This document shows, one piece after another, positions 23,342 to 32,842 of a stretch of DNA of 64,000 bases; position 1 is the stretch's first letter, and each line of letters opens with the position of its first letter. The notes under the pieces are model-generated. The model saw only the letters and a list, made by a program, of their open reading frames with translations, was not told where the DNA came from and searched no databases. The position numbers were made by a program, and so were the translations under genes. The stretch spans positions 82,456,126 to 82,520,125 of the forward strand of contig OZ005649.1 in assembly GCA_963930645.1 (NCBI GenBank), written 5' to 3'. This DNA comes from Salticus scenicus. Taxonomy: Eukaryota; Arthropoda; Arachnida; Araneae; Salticidae.

Positions 23342-23572
23342 AGGACTGCACGTCCCGGGCAGTGCAACCCTTGGTCAAGAGGCGAAACTAAACAAATTTA
23401 CACAATCTAAAACACAAAAACTAAGTTGCACATAAAGATAACATAGAAATATAAATTAAGTGGGAAATATTTACAAAATTCACAAATATGTACAAATATT
23501 TATATGCAAATATTTACATTACGCATGCGCAAATTTTACCAGTATTTACATTTTTAATCTTTAATATTACCG
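23342..23572 (-). other. Non-coding 3' region of the gypsy element
   Basis: Lies between the pol stop and the polypurine tract. No env-like or other open frame was seen. It contains an NRF1-like ACGCATGCGCAAA at about 23521. Confidence 0.6.
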
Positions 23573-26500
23573 TTACTTGTGGTACTTGGCTAGCCTATTA
23601 TAGTGCACCACCTTCGGTTTTGATGAAGGTGTTTTAGTGATCCGCACCACTACATCATTCAGCCTTTTTAAGACTGTGTATGGTCCGTCCCAGTTGCACT
23701 GTAGCTTGGGAGAGAGTCCTTTGCGTCGAACAGGATTCCACAACCAGACCTTCTCTCCTTCCTGAAACTCATGTTGCGTAGCCTTTAGATCGTACCTTGT
23801 CTTCATTTTCTCCGATGCAATGTGAATTCGCTCCCGAGCAAAGTTGTGAACGTCCTCAAATCGTGCCTGGAGATCTTGGATGTACTCCTCGGGCGATGAA
23901 GGCGCATCGGGTGGACAACCAAACAGGAGATCACAAGGGAGACGAAGTTCACGTCCAAACAGCATCTGGGCTGGAGTATAGCCGGTGGTTTCATGGACAG
24001 CATTTCGATAAGCCAGCAGGAACAATGGCAACTTCAAGTCCCAATCTTGCTGGTTCCTTGATACTAGAAGGGAGAGGTTATTCAGGATGGTACAATTGAA
24101 CCTCTCGACCATGCCGTCCGACTGGGGATGTAAGGGTGTTGTCCGGGTTTTGTCTATGCCGAGTAGTTGACACAGTCCTTTGAAAACATCAGAGGTAAAG
24201 TTCCTACCTTGGTCGGTATGAAGTTGTAGGGGCGTGCCGTACCTTGACACCCATTGCTGCACTAGGACTTCTGCGACTGTGCATGCCTCTTGATTGGGAA
24301 TGGGATATGCCTCAGGCCACTTGGTGAAATAGTCCATCACGACGAGAATGTATTTATTTCCACTGGAGGTCCGTGGCAAAGGACCCAAGATGTCGATTGC
24401 AATCCGTTCAAATGGTGCTCCCACGTTATACCGTTGCAGTCTTCCTCGACTTCGTTTCTGCGGGCCTTTACGTGCCGCACACGCATCACAGGATTTACAC
24501 CATTTCTCCACATCCTCCTTTGCCTTGCACCAGTAGAAACGTTCCCGAACTTTCTGCAGAGTCTTCATTACCCCAAAATGGCCTCCGGTAGAGCTACTAT
24601 GCAGTTGTTCTAAAACAGCTGGAATTTTTGATCTTGGTAATAAAATCTGCCATCTGAAGCTTTTCCCATCATCAGATTCCCACTTTCTGTATAATACGCC
24701 GTTTCTGATATGAAGAGAGTCCCAAAGTGCCCAATAACTTTTCGTAATGGGACTAAATCTGGAAATGTCCTGCCAGATAGGTCTGTTGCTGGTCGTTTCC
24801 TTCAGCTGTAATATTGGCTTTAGGTCAGGATCTTCCAACTGGGCTTTTCTAAGTTCTTCGTCACTCCATGGATCGGGATCTTGATCTGATGGTGTTGAGA
24901 CAGTAACTTGGCAGGCAACCGGATTTATCGGCAGGTATTTCTGTTCGGCTCTAGAGCAGTACTTGCAGCTTTCCGAGCAGGGCTTCCGTGACAAGGCATC
25001 TGCATTACCATGTAGAGTCCCTTTACGATGACGTATCTCAAAGTCATATTCCTGCAGGCGTTGTATCCACCTGGCAATCTGTCCTTCCAGGTTCTTGAAC
25101 TGGAGCAACCACGTCAAAGATGCATGGTCAGTCCGGAGCAGGAATCTTCTGCCATAGAGGTAATGATGGAAATGTTCTATGGCTTTTACGATGGCGAGTA
25201 GCTCTTTCCTGGTGGTACAGTAATTTCGCTCCGGTTTAGACAGGCATTTACTCCAATAGGCAATGACATGTTCTTGACCGTCAATTTCCTGCGACAGAAC
25301 AGCACCGACACTCTCATGGCTGGCATCTGTATCAAGTATGAACTGTCTGTCGGACTGTGGATATGTCAAGATAGGCGATGATGTTAAGGCCTCTTTAAGT
25401 CGCTTGAACGCATTGTCACATTCATCTGTCCACAGGAACTTCTGTTTGGCTTCCGTCAGCTTGTGGAGTGGTCTAGCAATATTTGAGAAACCCTTGACAA
25501 ACTTCCTGTAGTAAGTGCATAACCCAAAGAAACTTCGTAGTTGGTGTACATTTTCAGGGCGACTCCAGTTCTCGACTGCAGAGATCTTCTCAGGATCAGT
25601 TCTCACGCCTTCGGCAGAGATGATATGGCCGAGGTAGCTCACTTCACGACGGAACAAGTTACACTTGCCTGGATTCAATTTGAGGTTAGCCATTCTGAGT
25701 TTCTCTAGCACCTTTCGGATGTTTCGTAGATGGTCTTCAAAGGTGCGCCCCACAATGATAATATCGTCCAAATACACCAGACAGGCCTCATAGGAAAGTC
25801 CTTTTAGCACTGTCTCCATCAGGCGTTCGAAGGTGGCAGGAGCATTACATAATCCGAATGGCATAACTTTAAATTGCCACAATCCCTGTCCCGTGGTGAA
25901 TGCAGTCTTCTCACGATCATCAGGATGTAATTCTACTTGCCAGTAACCGCTCTTCAGATCCAAAGTCGAGAACCATTTATTGCCAGCAAGTGTGTCTAAT
26001 GTATCGTCAATTCTGGGAAGAGGGTAACTGTCTTTCTTCGTGATGTCATTCAAACGACGATAATCCACGCAAAATCTTGTTGAACCATCTTTTTTTCGCA
26101 CCAGTACTATGGGAGAGGCCCAAGGACTCGTTGATGGCTCGATGACATCATTGTGCTGCATTTCACTTAGAAGTTCAGTGACCTCTTCCTGTTTAGCAAA
26201 TGGAAGTCTTCTTGGATGTTGTTTGATTGGAGGATGATTTCCTGTATCAATTCGGTGCTGGGTGATGTTCGTTCTCCCGACGTCTTCAGGTGTTCGAGAA
26301 AAAAGGTCTTTAAATTCTTGGAGTAGCTTCTCCGCAGCACATCTCTGTTCCTTTCCTAACTCTGCATTCTTGAGTAATTCCGTTATTAATTGTTCAGAAG
26401 ACTTGGATTCAGTTGATTGCGTGGGGCGGTTGATGCATGTTACAGGAGTGCAGGCTGCTAACACCTCATCCTTCTTCACTGTTCGGACCTTATCGCTGAT

Positions 26501-27268
26501 GTTTGCGACTCTCACAGGAATAGTACTCTTTGAGAGATCAACTAGAGATGAAGCTACCAGAACTCCTCTTGGGCTATTGTCTGTATTCGGGTATTCAATC
26601 AGTCCATAGCGGAAGTATTGCTTTGTAGGTGGTGTTCCTGAAACTATTGTCTCTGTGCGTGGAGGGATGGAAATTTCAGACTTGGCTGTTATCTGGCAAA
26701 TTGTCTGAATGTCTTGATTTTTAGTGTTGAACACAGCGATGTCTTCCGAACTCGAATGCAGTTCATTATTCTTGAAGTCCAATTGAAAGTTAAATTTTCT
26801 CAGGAAATCAATTCCAATGATTAAAGGATCTCTTATATCAGCCACATATGCCATATGATGGTAACTGGCATTCCCAAAATTGATAGTCAAGTTCATTTTC
26901 CCATATATTTTGATCTCGTCTCCGGTCACAGTCTGGAGTTTAACACAGGGCGGCGTCCAGATGATCTTCTCTTTTAGTTCTTGAGCCAAATCCGTTCTAA
27001 TGATGGTCACGTTGGCTCCCGTGTCCAGAATCATCCGGCAGGTGGCGTTGTTGACTTGGCCATAGACGTGAAGTCCATTATCGCCGCCACTCATCGATGA
27101 AACATGAAATACTGTAAATTGGGGCTCTTTAATTTTAGGCAACCTCCGCCCCGCGAGATGGCCTCCTCTTAGTTTCCCTGCAGTGATGGTGAAGCCGGGT
27201 GATTTCCTACAGTTGGTCGTACAGGGCAGTTCCTCTTCACGTGACCATCCCCTCCACAGCCCCAGCAC
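23573..27268 (-). CDS. pol: Gypsy Pol polyprotein (protease, RT, RNase H, integrase)
   Basis: Copies genomic RNA to DNA and inserts it into chromosomes. In the frame as drawn: retropepsin motif LDTGA at residues 81-85; reverse transcriptase core about 340-560 with YLDD at 499-502; RNase H from DTDAS (646-650) to ADALS (756-760); integrase HHCC zinc region about 890-930 (H890, H897, two Cys near 924-930); and DDE residues D959, D1019 and E1055. No chromodomain follows. The frame is uninterrupted for 1231 codons. The drawn start is only the first in-frame start-like codon. The overlap with gag, in the -1 frame, argues that Pol is made as a Gag-Pol fusion by frameshifting at 27172-27178, so true Pol begins there. 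All catalytic residues seen are present, so activity is possible. Confidence 0.95.
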   Translation of the reverse strand: MLGLWRGWSREEELPCTTNCRKSPGFTITAGKLRGGHLAGRRLPKIKEPQFTVFHVSSMSGGDNGLHVYGQVNNATCRMILDTGANVTIIRTDLAQELKEKIIWTPPCVKLQTVTGDEIKIYGKMNLTINFGNASYHHMAYVADIRDPLIIGIDFLRKFNFQLDFKNNELHSSSEDIAVFNTKNQDIQTICQITAKSEISIPPRTETIVSGTPPTKQYFRYGLIEYPNTDNSPRGVLVASSLVDLSKSTIPVRVANISDKVRTVKKDEVLAACTPVTCINRPTQSTESKSSEQLITELLKNAELGKEQRCAAEKLLQEFKDLFSRTPEDVGRTNITQHRIDTGNHPPIKQHPRRLPFAKQEEVTELLSEMQHNDVIEPSTSPWASPIVLVRKKDGSTRFCVDYRRLNDITKKDSYPLPRIDDTLDTLAGNKWFSTLDLKSGYWQVELHPDDREKTAFTTGQGLWQFKVMPFGLCNAPATFERLMETVLKGLSYEACLVYLDDIIIVGRTFEDHLRNIRKVLEKLRMANLKLNPGKCNLFRREVSYLGHIISAEGVRTDPEKISAVENWSRPENVHQLRSFFGLCTYYRKFVKGFSNIARPLHKLTEAKQKFLWTDECDNAFKRLKEALTSSPILTYPQSDRQFILDTDASHESVGAVLSQEIDGQEHVIAYWSKCLSKPERNYCTTRKELLAIVKAIEHFHHYLYGRRFLLRTDHASLTWLLQFKNLEGQIARWIQRLQEYDFEIRHRKGTLHGNADALSRKPCSESCKYCSRAEQKYLPINPVACQVTVSTPSDQDPDPWSDEELRKAQLEDPDLKPILQLKETTSNRPIWQDISRFSPITKSYWALWDSLHIRNGVLYRKWESDDGKSFRWQILLPRSKIPAVLEQLHSSSTGGHFGVMKTLQKVRERFYWCKAKEDVEKWCKSCDACAARKGPQKRSRGRLQRYNVGAPFERIAIDILGPLPRTSSGNKYILVVMDYFTKWPEAYPIPNQEACTVAEVLVQQWVSRYGTPLQLHTDQGRNFTSDVFKGLCQLLGIDKTRTTPLHPQSDGMVERFNCTILNNLSLLVSRNQQDWDLKLPLFLLAYRNAVHETTGYTPAQMLFGRELRLPCDLLFGCPPDAPSSPEEYIQDLQARFEDVHNFARERIHIASEKMKTRYDLKATQHEFQEGEKVWLWNPVRRKGLSPKLQCNWDGPYTVLKRLNDVVVRITKTPSSKPKVVHYNRLAKYHK

Positions 27269-28707
27269 TTTATCTTCCGGTCCTTTATTTCCTTTTTATT
27301 CTCCAGGCTGCGCAATCTCTTTAAGATCTCTTCGATACTTCTCTTCATTTCATTTTCCCCAGCAGGCGTATCGTTTAAAGAGACTGCTCTTATGGTATGG
27401 CGGTCTTTCCGGGAGGCTTGTTGGGCTGCCTCTATCCTAAGTGCATAGCCTAAAGCTGATTCTACATCTCTGATGTTGGAGAGTCTCAGCGCTTTTTGAA
27501 TTTCTGGATCCCGAACAGCATCGATAAAGTACTGAAGAGCTAAGTCGTTTCGAGTGTCAGCTTGACAGTCTGAGAATGCTAGGTGTGACAATCTCTGAAT
27601 GTCCGCTGCCAGCTCTTGCAAACTTTCGCCCGTTTTCTGGTAACGGGACTTTAGCTGGAGGCGACTATAGTCCTTAGAACACTTCTCTCCGAACCGTAGC
27701 TCCAGTGCTCTAGTCAAGGCCTCGAAGTCGTTCCTTTCTTCTTTAGAAACATTTCTCAGGATTTCGGCTGCATCTCCCCGTAATGCTGCTGCTAAGTGGA
27801 CTGCCTTGGCGGTAGAGTCCCAGCCGTTAGCTTCAGCAACGATGGAAAACTGCGTCTTATATACATGCCAGGAGGAACTGCCGTCGTAGGTGGATAGCTT
27901 AATAAATTCCTGATTCTGGATTCTTTTATCTCTCTTTTCAGTTTCCTGAGGCATGAATTCTAACTTTTCTTCGAGATTCCGAATCTTGCTCTGCAGTTCA
28001 TTCCCTATTACTTCTCTGTTCCACTCTTCTTTCATTTTTCTTTCAAGATCTTCCTCCATTCTCTTAAACTTGCTTTCTATCTCTGAAAACCTTCCTTTCA
28101 GTTCTTGATCAAAGTTTTCTTTAAATTTCTCCTCTACACTCCGTTCTATCCTCGTAACACTCTCTTCAACCTTCGTAACATTTTCTTCTATCTTCATAGC
28201 TTTCTCTTCAACCTTCATAACATTTCCTTCTATCTTCATAGCTTTCTCTTCAAAACTTTCTTCTATTTTCAAAACTTTCTCTTCAAAATTTTCTTCTATC
28301 TTTATAACTTTCTCTTCTATTCCATCCATTCTATTTTCCATCATCGTTAATTTACCCTCTATTGATTCTTTCGCCGTTGAAAGCTCTCTCTTCATCTCAT
28401 CTTGATTAGATTTAATTTCTTCGGTCAAACTGGCTTCCATCTTTTCCTGAACTGCTTTCATTTCCTTCATTTCTTCAGTCAAACCGTCTTTCAATTCCTT
28501 CTGTCCGGCTTTCATTTCATTCATCTCTTGACTCAGACTTTCTTTCATCTCTCTTTGCGATGCTTCCATTTTCTCCTGTACTGCTTTCATTTCTTCAGTT
28601 AAGCCGTCTTTCAATTCTCTTTGTCCTTCCTTCATTTCATTCATCTGGGTAGCTAAGCCTTCTAGAAGTTTCTTCATCTGTTCCTCCATAGCTCTAGTTA
28701 TAACCAT
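27169..28707 (-). CDS. gag: Gypsy Gag polyprotein, 512 aa
   Basis: Structural protein expected to build the virus-like particle and package RNA. Residues 1 to about 260 are a long charged coiled-coil made of degenerate repeats (MKAVQEKMEAS and KELKDGLTEEMK each recur). About 265-440 look like a capsid region (LSTYDGSSSWHVYKTQF onward, typical of gypsy Gag). A CCHC zinc knuckle, CWGCGGDGHVKRNC, lies at 481-494 and should bind RNA. The start is 13 bases after the primer site, giving a very short leader. The frame ends 18 codons after the knuckle, with a GGGAAAC heptamer directly before the stop. The coiled-coil repeat expansion is unusual for Gag and may vary between copies. Confidence 0.92.
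   Translation of the reverse strand: MVITRAMEEQMKKLLEGLATQMNEMKEGQRELKDGLTEEMKAVQEKMEASQREMKESLSQEMNEMKAGQKELKDGLTEEMKEMKAVQEKMEASLTEEIKSNQDEMKRELSTAKESIEGKLTMMENRMDGIEEKVIKIEENFEEKVLKIEESFEEKAMKIEGNVMKVEEKAMKIEENVTKVEESVTRIERSVEEKFKENFDQELKGRFSEIESKFKRMEEDLERKMKEEWNREVIGNELQSKIRNLEEKLEFMPQETEKRDKRIQNQEFIKLSTYDGSSSWHVYKTQFSIVAEANGWDSTAKAVHLAAALRGDAAEILRNVSKEERNDFEALTRALELRFGEKCSKDYSRLQLKSRYQKTGESLQELAADIQRLSHLAFSDCQADTRNDLALQYFIDAVRDPEIQKALRLSNIRDVESALGYALRIEAAQQASRKDRHTIRAVSLNDTPAGENEMKRSIEEILKRLRSLENKKEIKDRKIKCWGCGGDGHVKRNCPVRPTVGNHPASPSLQGN
27172..27178 (-). promoter_or_regulatory. Predicted -1 ribosomal frameshift site
   Basis: On the minus strand the last gag codons read CAG GGA AAC TAA. 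This contains G GGA AAC, a heptamer of the X XXY YYZ type in the gag frame. A one-base backward slip gives GGG AAA CTA and enters the pol frame, open for the rest of Pol. The same heptamer type is used for known retroviral -1 shifts. A downstream GC-rich stretch could form a stimulatory fold, not modelled here. Confidence 0.75.
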
Positions 28708-28719
28708 TCACAGACAAAA

Positions 28720-28736
28720 CCCCACTCCTGACACCA
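28720..28736 (-). promoter_or_regulatory. Primer binding site, tRNA-Leu type
   Basis: On the minus strand TGGTGTCAGGAGTGGGG follows the 5' LTR after five bases. Its complement, CCCACTCCTGACACCA, matches the 3' end of animal leucine tRNAs plus CCA as I recall them, so tRNA-Leu is the likely primer. Confidence 0.75.
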
Positions 28737-28741
28737 AAAAT

Positions 28742-29374
28742 TGTTGCGTACTTGGGGGTCCGGGAGTTGTCTGAGAATGAAAGGCCAAACGTACAAAAAT
28801 TCAGTAATTTATTCACAGAAAGTTCCAGAAAAATACAGGTCAATAAACCAATTATCAGCTTCAATTCAAGCAGTAACCACAGCTTAAACAACAGCTGTCA
28901 ATAGCAAATCCACAGTACAAACTGTATACCAATAACACTTGAAGCAAGTCTCTCTCAAAGAGGCTTAAGAGCAATGCAAGCACTAGCGGAGCTGGCTGAG
29001 ATCTCAACTGAACTGACTGCCCTTGGCGAGGAAGCGCTCCTTATATGCTGTTCCATGGAGCCCAGATTTTTCGAGAAAACTCTAGAAAGTGGTCAACCAA
29101 TCAACTTACAGCTTCCATATTTGGTATATCCCATATAAGGATTTTCTCGCCAAGGTCGCCAAAAAAATCGCCAAGGTGGGAAAAAGTCGCCAAATTTGGC
29201 GCCAAATCCATTACGTGCATTACTGGGGCTTTTTAATGCGTTTTTAAGGGAAAATAAGGCTATTTCAACGCTAAAACGACTAGGAATGCACAAAATTAGC
29301 ACTTTATCAACTTACTAAGCCTCTTTGAAAGAATTTATACAAAAATAAACACAATTATTTACAATTTCGTAACA
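28742..29374 (-). repeat. 5' LTR of the gypsy element, 633 bp
   Basis: It drives transcription on the minus strand. A TATA-like ATATAAGG lies at about 29038-29046 and an AATAAA at 28808-28813, so R probably lies between them. It carries a 12-bp segment lost from the 3' LTR. Otherwise the two LTRs are almost identical by eye. Confidence 0.95.
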
Positions 29375-29547
29375 CTATTAATTATGGAAGTAGAGGGTTG
29401 AAAATGGTATCATTCGAAAGGTATGGTTAGCCGGAAGGTGCGAATACAAATATTATTTTCTTACGATGTCAAGAATGTATTTAAAAATACATTTATTTTT
29501 CATGCATTTTCCCCCATTTTTCCCTTTTATACACGTATTCCTTTACA
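29375..29547. other. Spacer between gypsy and piggyBac elements
   Basis: AT-rich, no gene; probably residual host element sequence. Confidence 0.4.
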
Positions 29548-29560
29548 TTAACCGTTTACC

Positions 29561-29585
29561 CGCCAATGTTCCAATAATGGAACAT
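29561..29585. repeat. Left subterminal palindromic repeat of piggyBac
   Basis: CGCCAATGTTCCAATAATGG plus AACAT: the ATGTTCCA/TGGAACAT arms are inverted around ATAA. The same block recurs at 29910-29932 (inverted) and 32381-32405. It is a likely transposase-binding repeat by analogy with other piggyBac elements. Confidence 0.7.
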
Positions 29586-29909
29586 GATTTTTAAAATAAA
29601 AAATTTACATGTAAAAAAACTCTTATTAATATCACTTTTACATACAATTGAATATGACATTATAAAGTATTTTTTACAATAAGTTTTATTCTGTTTAGAT
29701 AATTATTTATTTTTTTACGATTTTTTGAATTTTACTATATTTTGTCAATTTTACTCTCTCTTACAATTAAATTTACCAAAATTCCAGTTTAAATTGAAAA
29801 AACGCAATACTTTAAAATATTTCATTAGAAAACATATCCTACGGGAATACAACAAAAGCAAAATTTTATTTTTAAATTTTAATGGTAAAATTTACGTTTT
29901 TATGTCTCT

Positions 29910-29935
29910 GTTCCATTATTGGAACATTGGCGTTT
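29910..29935. repeat. Internal copy of the piggyBac palindromic repeat, inverted
   Basis: TGTTCCATTATTGGAACATT plus GGCG is the reverse complement of the subterminal block, about 350 bases in from the left end. Confidence 0.7.
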
Positions 29936-30467
29936 CGAGAGTTCATTTTTCATTTATGTGCAAAGCATTGTATGATATTGCAAACATTATTTTCTTTTGC
30001 ATTCTGATAAGAATAGTAACTTTTCTAAAGAAAGTAAACAGATAAAAGAGATAATAGGGGGAAAGTGAGGGATTATTTAGACTTCTTTTGTCCTCTAAAA
30101 TTCGAAAAATAAGCAGGTACAAGATAATACTGTTTTCAAATGGAAGCTGCAAAACTTCGAAAGGATTATAGTATTGGCCCTTGACATTGATGTTCAGTTT
30201 AGTAAAGTCATAACAATAGAAAGAAATTATTTTTGATAAGGTGGCTGAATATGTGTGTGTGTTGGGGGGGAGGGGGGATTTCACCTGTGCCTTTGGAGAC
30301 AAGTGCAGTTTCACATAAAAGGTGTCTTATTCCATATGTTTGCTGAAATAGTTATCAGTTTCCTTTCAGATAGCGTTTTTCTTATTAGTTTTGTTCGATG
30401 ACAGTGAAAAAGGTGCATGTGTGCTTTCTATGTGTTTCATTTATAAAGTTTTCATAAATTTAACATC

Positions 30468-32195
30468 ATGTCCAAAAGATGCCTCACGGTACAAGAAGCT
30501 GTGGCCTTTCTAGAAACTCTTTCGGATTCTGATTTGGAAGATGTAGATATTTGCCAGTTAGAGCCGGATGAACGTGGTGATATAACCGATGAAGAAGATA
30601 TTGATGACAATAATTTAGACGCTGTTACGCCATTTGATGTGTGTGGAATGGTCGACGTCACTTTAAAAAAAGATGTAAGTACTCCAAATGAAGAGGAATT
30701 TCAGAAACCGGGTCCAAGTGCCAAGAAGAAACGAAAAACTGAAAACCCTGTAGTAAAATGGAAAAAAAAAGTGAAATTCGATAATCCAACAGAATTTGAA
30801 AAACCGGTACCAATATTGCATAAATTTCCAGAACTCATGGACTGCACTCCTCTTGATATATTTCATAAATTTTTTCCTGAAGAATATGTCGAATATCTTG
30901 CGGATATGACGTCACTTTATGCTTTGCAAAAAGGTGAAACAATTGATGTTTGCAAGAATGATATCTTACAATTTTTTGGTCTTCTTCTTCTAAGTGGATA
31001 CCATTCAGTTCCTACTGAAGATATGTATTGGAATTCTGCGGAAGATACATGTGTTCCAATAGTTCCAACTGTTATGCCCCGCACTCGTTTCAGAAATAAC
31101 AAGAAATTTTTTCATGTAATGGATAACAATAAGTTGGAAAATGGTGATAAATTAGGTAAAATAGCCCCGATTTATAAAGAGTTGTCCAAAAATTTCCAAC
31201 AATTTGGAATATGGCATGAGAAGTTAAGTATCGATGAATCAATGGTTCCTTACTACGGTCGTCACTCATGCAAAATGTTCATAAGAGGAAAACCGATCAG
31301 ATTTGGTTTTAAAGTATGGATGTTATGCTCTTCAACAGGTTATCCATATGCAATGGATATATATTCTGGGAAAAAATCAGAATCAGATAATAGTATTTCT
31401 GGACAGCTCGGACCGAGAGTTGTTAATGAGCTTTTATCTGTTGTTGGAGATAACTCACATCATGAAGCATATTTTGATAACTTTTTTACGTCTTATAATT
31501 TATTGTTGGAATTATCCCATAAAGGAATGCGAGCAACGGGAACAATTCGTGAAAATCGTACACAAAAATGCCCGTTGAAATCTAAAAAAGAACTTACCAA
31601 AGAAGACAGAGGAAGTTTTGATTTCCGATCTGACGGATCTGTTTATATCTGCAGCTGGAACGATAACGCGGTAGTGACTGTAGCATCAAATTGCTACACA
31701 CATGAGCCTATAGGTAGTGTGAAACGCTATTCATGTGCAAAAAAAGGTAATATTGAAGTACCTCGGCCAAATCTAATAAAAAAATACAACGAAGGAATGG
31801 GCGGAGTAGATGTTTTAGATAAGCTTTTATCTAGTTACAGGCCTCAGTTGCGAAGTAAGAAATGGTGGTGGAATCTATTTAGTAACGCATTAAACATGGC
31901 AGTTGTAGCTAGTTGGAATTTGCACTGCGAAGTGCATGCAAACTCTAAAAAACTATCACATTTGGAATTTAGAAGACAGTTGACGATGAATCTTTTGCGG
32001 AAAAAAGAGCGTCTTACCAAACATCCTGGACCTCGCAGTCATTTAAAAGTTGAATTAAGACAATCTGATGGTCATTATATAATATCTACGTCTCAAGGTC
32101 GTTGTGTTGTTTGCAAAAAGAACACTACAAAAAAATGTTTTCATTGTGAAAAGCGATTGCATGAAAAATGTTTTCTGTCGTATCACAGTCGCTGA
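30468..32195 (+). CDS. piggyBac transposase, 575 aa
   Basis: Cuts the element out at TTAA sites and reinserts it, acting in the nucleus. An acidic N-terminal region (1-70) is followed by KKKRK at 86-90, a probable nuclear localisation signal. The DDE-type core (Tnp_1_7 family) spans about 120-490. The expected three aspartates are in the usual contexts: D256 in SIDES, D337 in AYFDNFFTS and D448 in GGVD. The C-terminus has a cysteine-rich zinc domain with C545, C548, C556, C559, H564, C567 and H572, the region that binds terminal repeats in this family. Length is close to other piggyBac transposases (about 560-600 aa). The frame is uninterrupted. It could be a domesticated gene, but intact ends and TTAA sites around it argue for a mobile copy. 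Confidence 0.95.
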   Translation: MSKRCLTVQEAVAFLETLSDSDLEDVDICQLEPDERGDITDEEDIDDNNLDAVTPFDVCGMVDVTLKKDVSTPNEEEFQKPGPSAKKKRKTENPVVKWKKKVKFDNPTEFEKPVPILHKFPELMDCTPLDIFHKFFPEEYVEYLADMTSLYALQKGETIDVCKNDILQFFGLLLLSGYHSVPTEDMYWNSAEDTCVPIVPTVMPRTRFRNNKKFFHVMDNNKLENGDKLGKIAPIYKELSKNFQQFGIWHEKLSIDESMVPYYGRHSCKMFIRGKPIRFGFKVWMLCSSTGYPYAMDIYSGKKSESDNSISGQLGPRVVNELLSVVGDNSHHEAYFDNFFTSYNLLLELSHKGMRATGTIRENRTQKCPLKSKKELTKEDRGSFDFRSDGSVYICSWNDNAVVTVASNCYTHEPIGSVKRYSCAKKGNIEVPRPNLIKKYNEGMGGVDVLDKLLSSYRPQLRSKKWWWNLFSNALNMAVVASWNLHCEVHANSKKLSHLEFRRQLTMNLLRKKERLTKHPGPRSHLKVELRQSDGHYIISTSQGRCVVCKKNTTKKCFHCEKRLHEKCFLSYHSR

Positions 32196-32380
32196 AATTA
32201 TGTGAGTATCATTTATAATTATCTTTTAATGTATCTATAGTGTCATAATATTTATTAATTGTTCATTATTTAAAGATAAATAAACAAAACAGTTAATATT
32301 AAGAAGATATTATAATTATTAGACTTTAAATTAACTATTTTCATGAACTTTTAAAAATATGCAAAAAATAATCATGTAAC

Positions 32381-32405
32381 ACGCCAATGTTCCAATAATG
32401 GAACA
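32381..32405. repeat. Right subterminal palindromic repeat of piggyBac
   Basis: CGCCAATGTTCCAATAATGG plus AACAT, identical to the left block and in the same orientation, though the core is itself palindromic. Confidence 0.7.
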
Positions 32406-32627
32406 TGGCTAAAAACACACTCAAAAATTTTTTTCACCTAATTTTAAAACTTTATTGTATTTATATACTCTTAATTAATATAATAACCAAATTTCAAGTC
32501 ATTGGGACTATTCTTTCTTAATTCGGCGTTTAAACGGTTAAAAAATACCTAAAAGTAGAAAGTTGTTAAATCTGACAATTTCATAAAGCTCAAATAAAAC
32601 CATAGACACAGTAATTTGTATAATGTA

Positions 32628-32840
32628 CAGTCGGTAACAAAAGTGTCCGAACACTAGCAAAAATTCCTATGTAAAAAAAGTACACTCCATACTGTTTTGT
32701 TAAATAAATCCTTGTCGAATCCTGGTCTTAGTCAGTGTAAGAACATGATTCGATTAGGATTTATTTAACAAAACCGTATGAAGTGTACTTTTTTTACATA
32801 GGAAATTTTGCTAGTGTTCGGACACTTTTGTTACCGACTG
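32628..32840. mobile_element. Tc1/mariner MITE, twin 1, 213 bp
   Basis: Flanked by TA at 32626-32627 and 32841-32842. It is nearly a full palindrome: both ends read CAGTCGGTAACAAAAGTGTC and continue through CACTAGCAAAA, GTACACT and TTTTGTTAAATAAATCC. Non-coding. Confidence 0.9.
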
Positions 32841-32842
32841 TA

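Larger units (their letters stand above)
22707..29374 (-). mobile_element. Ty3/gypsy LTR retrotransposon, near-intact, 6.67 kb
   Basis: Read on the minus strand in order: 5' LTR (29374-28742), primer site (28736-28720), gag (28707-27169), pol by -1 frameshift (to 23573), non-coding 3' region, polypurine tract (23341-23328) and 3' LTR (23327-22707). LTRs begin TGTTACG and end CGCAACA. Pol order is protease, reverse transcriptase, RNase H, integrase, as in Metaviridae (Ty3/gypsy). There is no envelope frame. Both frames are open and the LTRs nearly identical, so the insertion looks young. Flanking tetramers ATAT (22703-22706) and CTAT (29375-29378) differ by one base, so the target duplication is uncertain. 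Confidence 0.95.
29552..32537 (+). mobile_element. piggyBac transposon, apparently complete, 2986 bp
   Basis: Flanked on both sides by TTAA (29548-29551 and 32538-32541), the piggyBac target site. The terminal 13 bases are inverted repeats: CCGTTTACCCGCC at the left and CCGTTTAAACGCC inward from the right (two mismatches). It contains one intact transposase. The palindromic block GCCAATGTTCCAATAATGG plus AACAT occurs near both ends and again internally (inverted) at about 29910-29932. Ends, target site and transposase are all present, so the copy may be autonomous. Confidence 0.93.

Noticed and set aside
23797..24613. Plus-strand frames opposite pol
   Set aside because: Antisense shadows of the real pol gene; no independent features.
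28105..28602. Plus-strand Phe/Leu-rich frames opposite gag
   Set aside because: Antisense of the gag coiled-coil repeats; artefactual hydrophobic translation.
22702..29379. Exact 5-bp target duplication for the gypsy element
   Set aside because: Flanks CATAT and CTATT do not match; only a 4-bp near match (ATAT/CTAT) is present.
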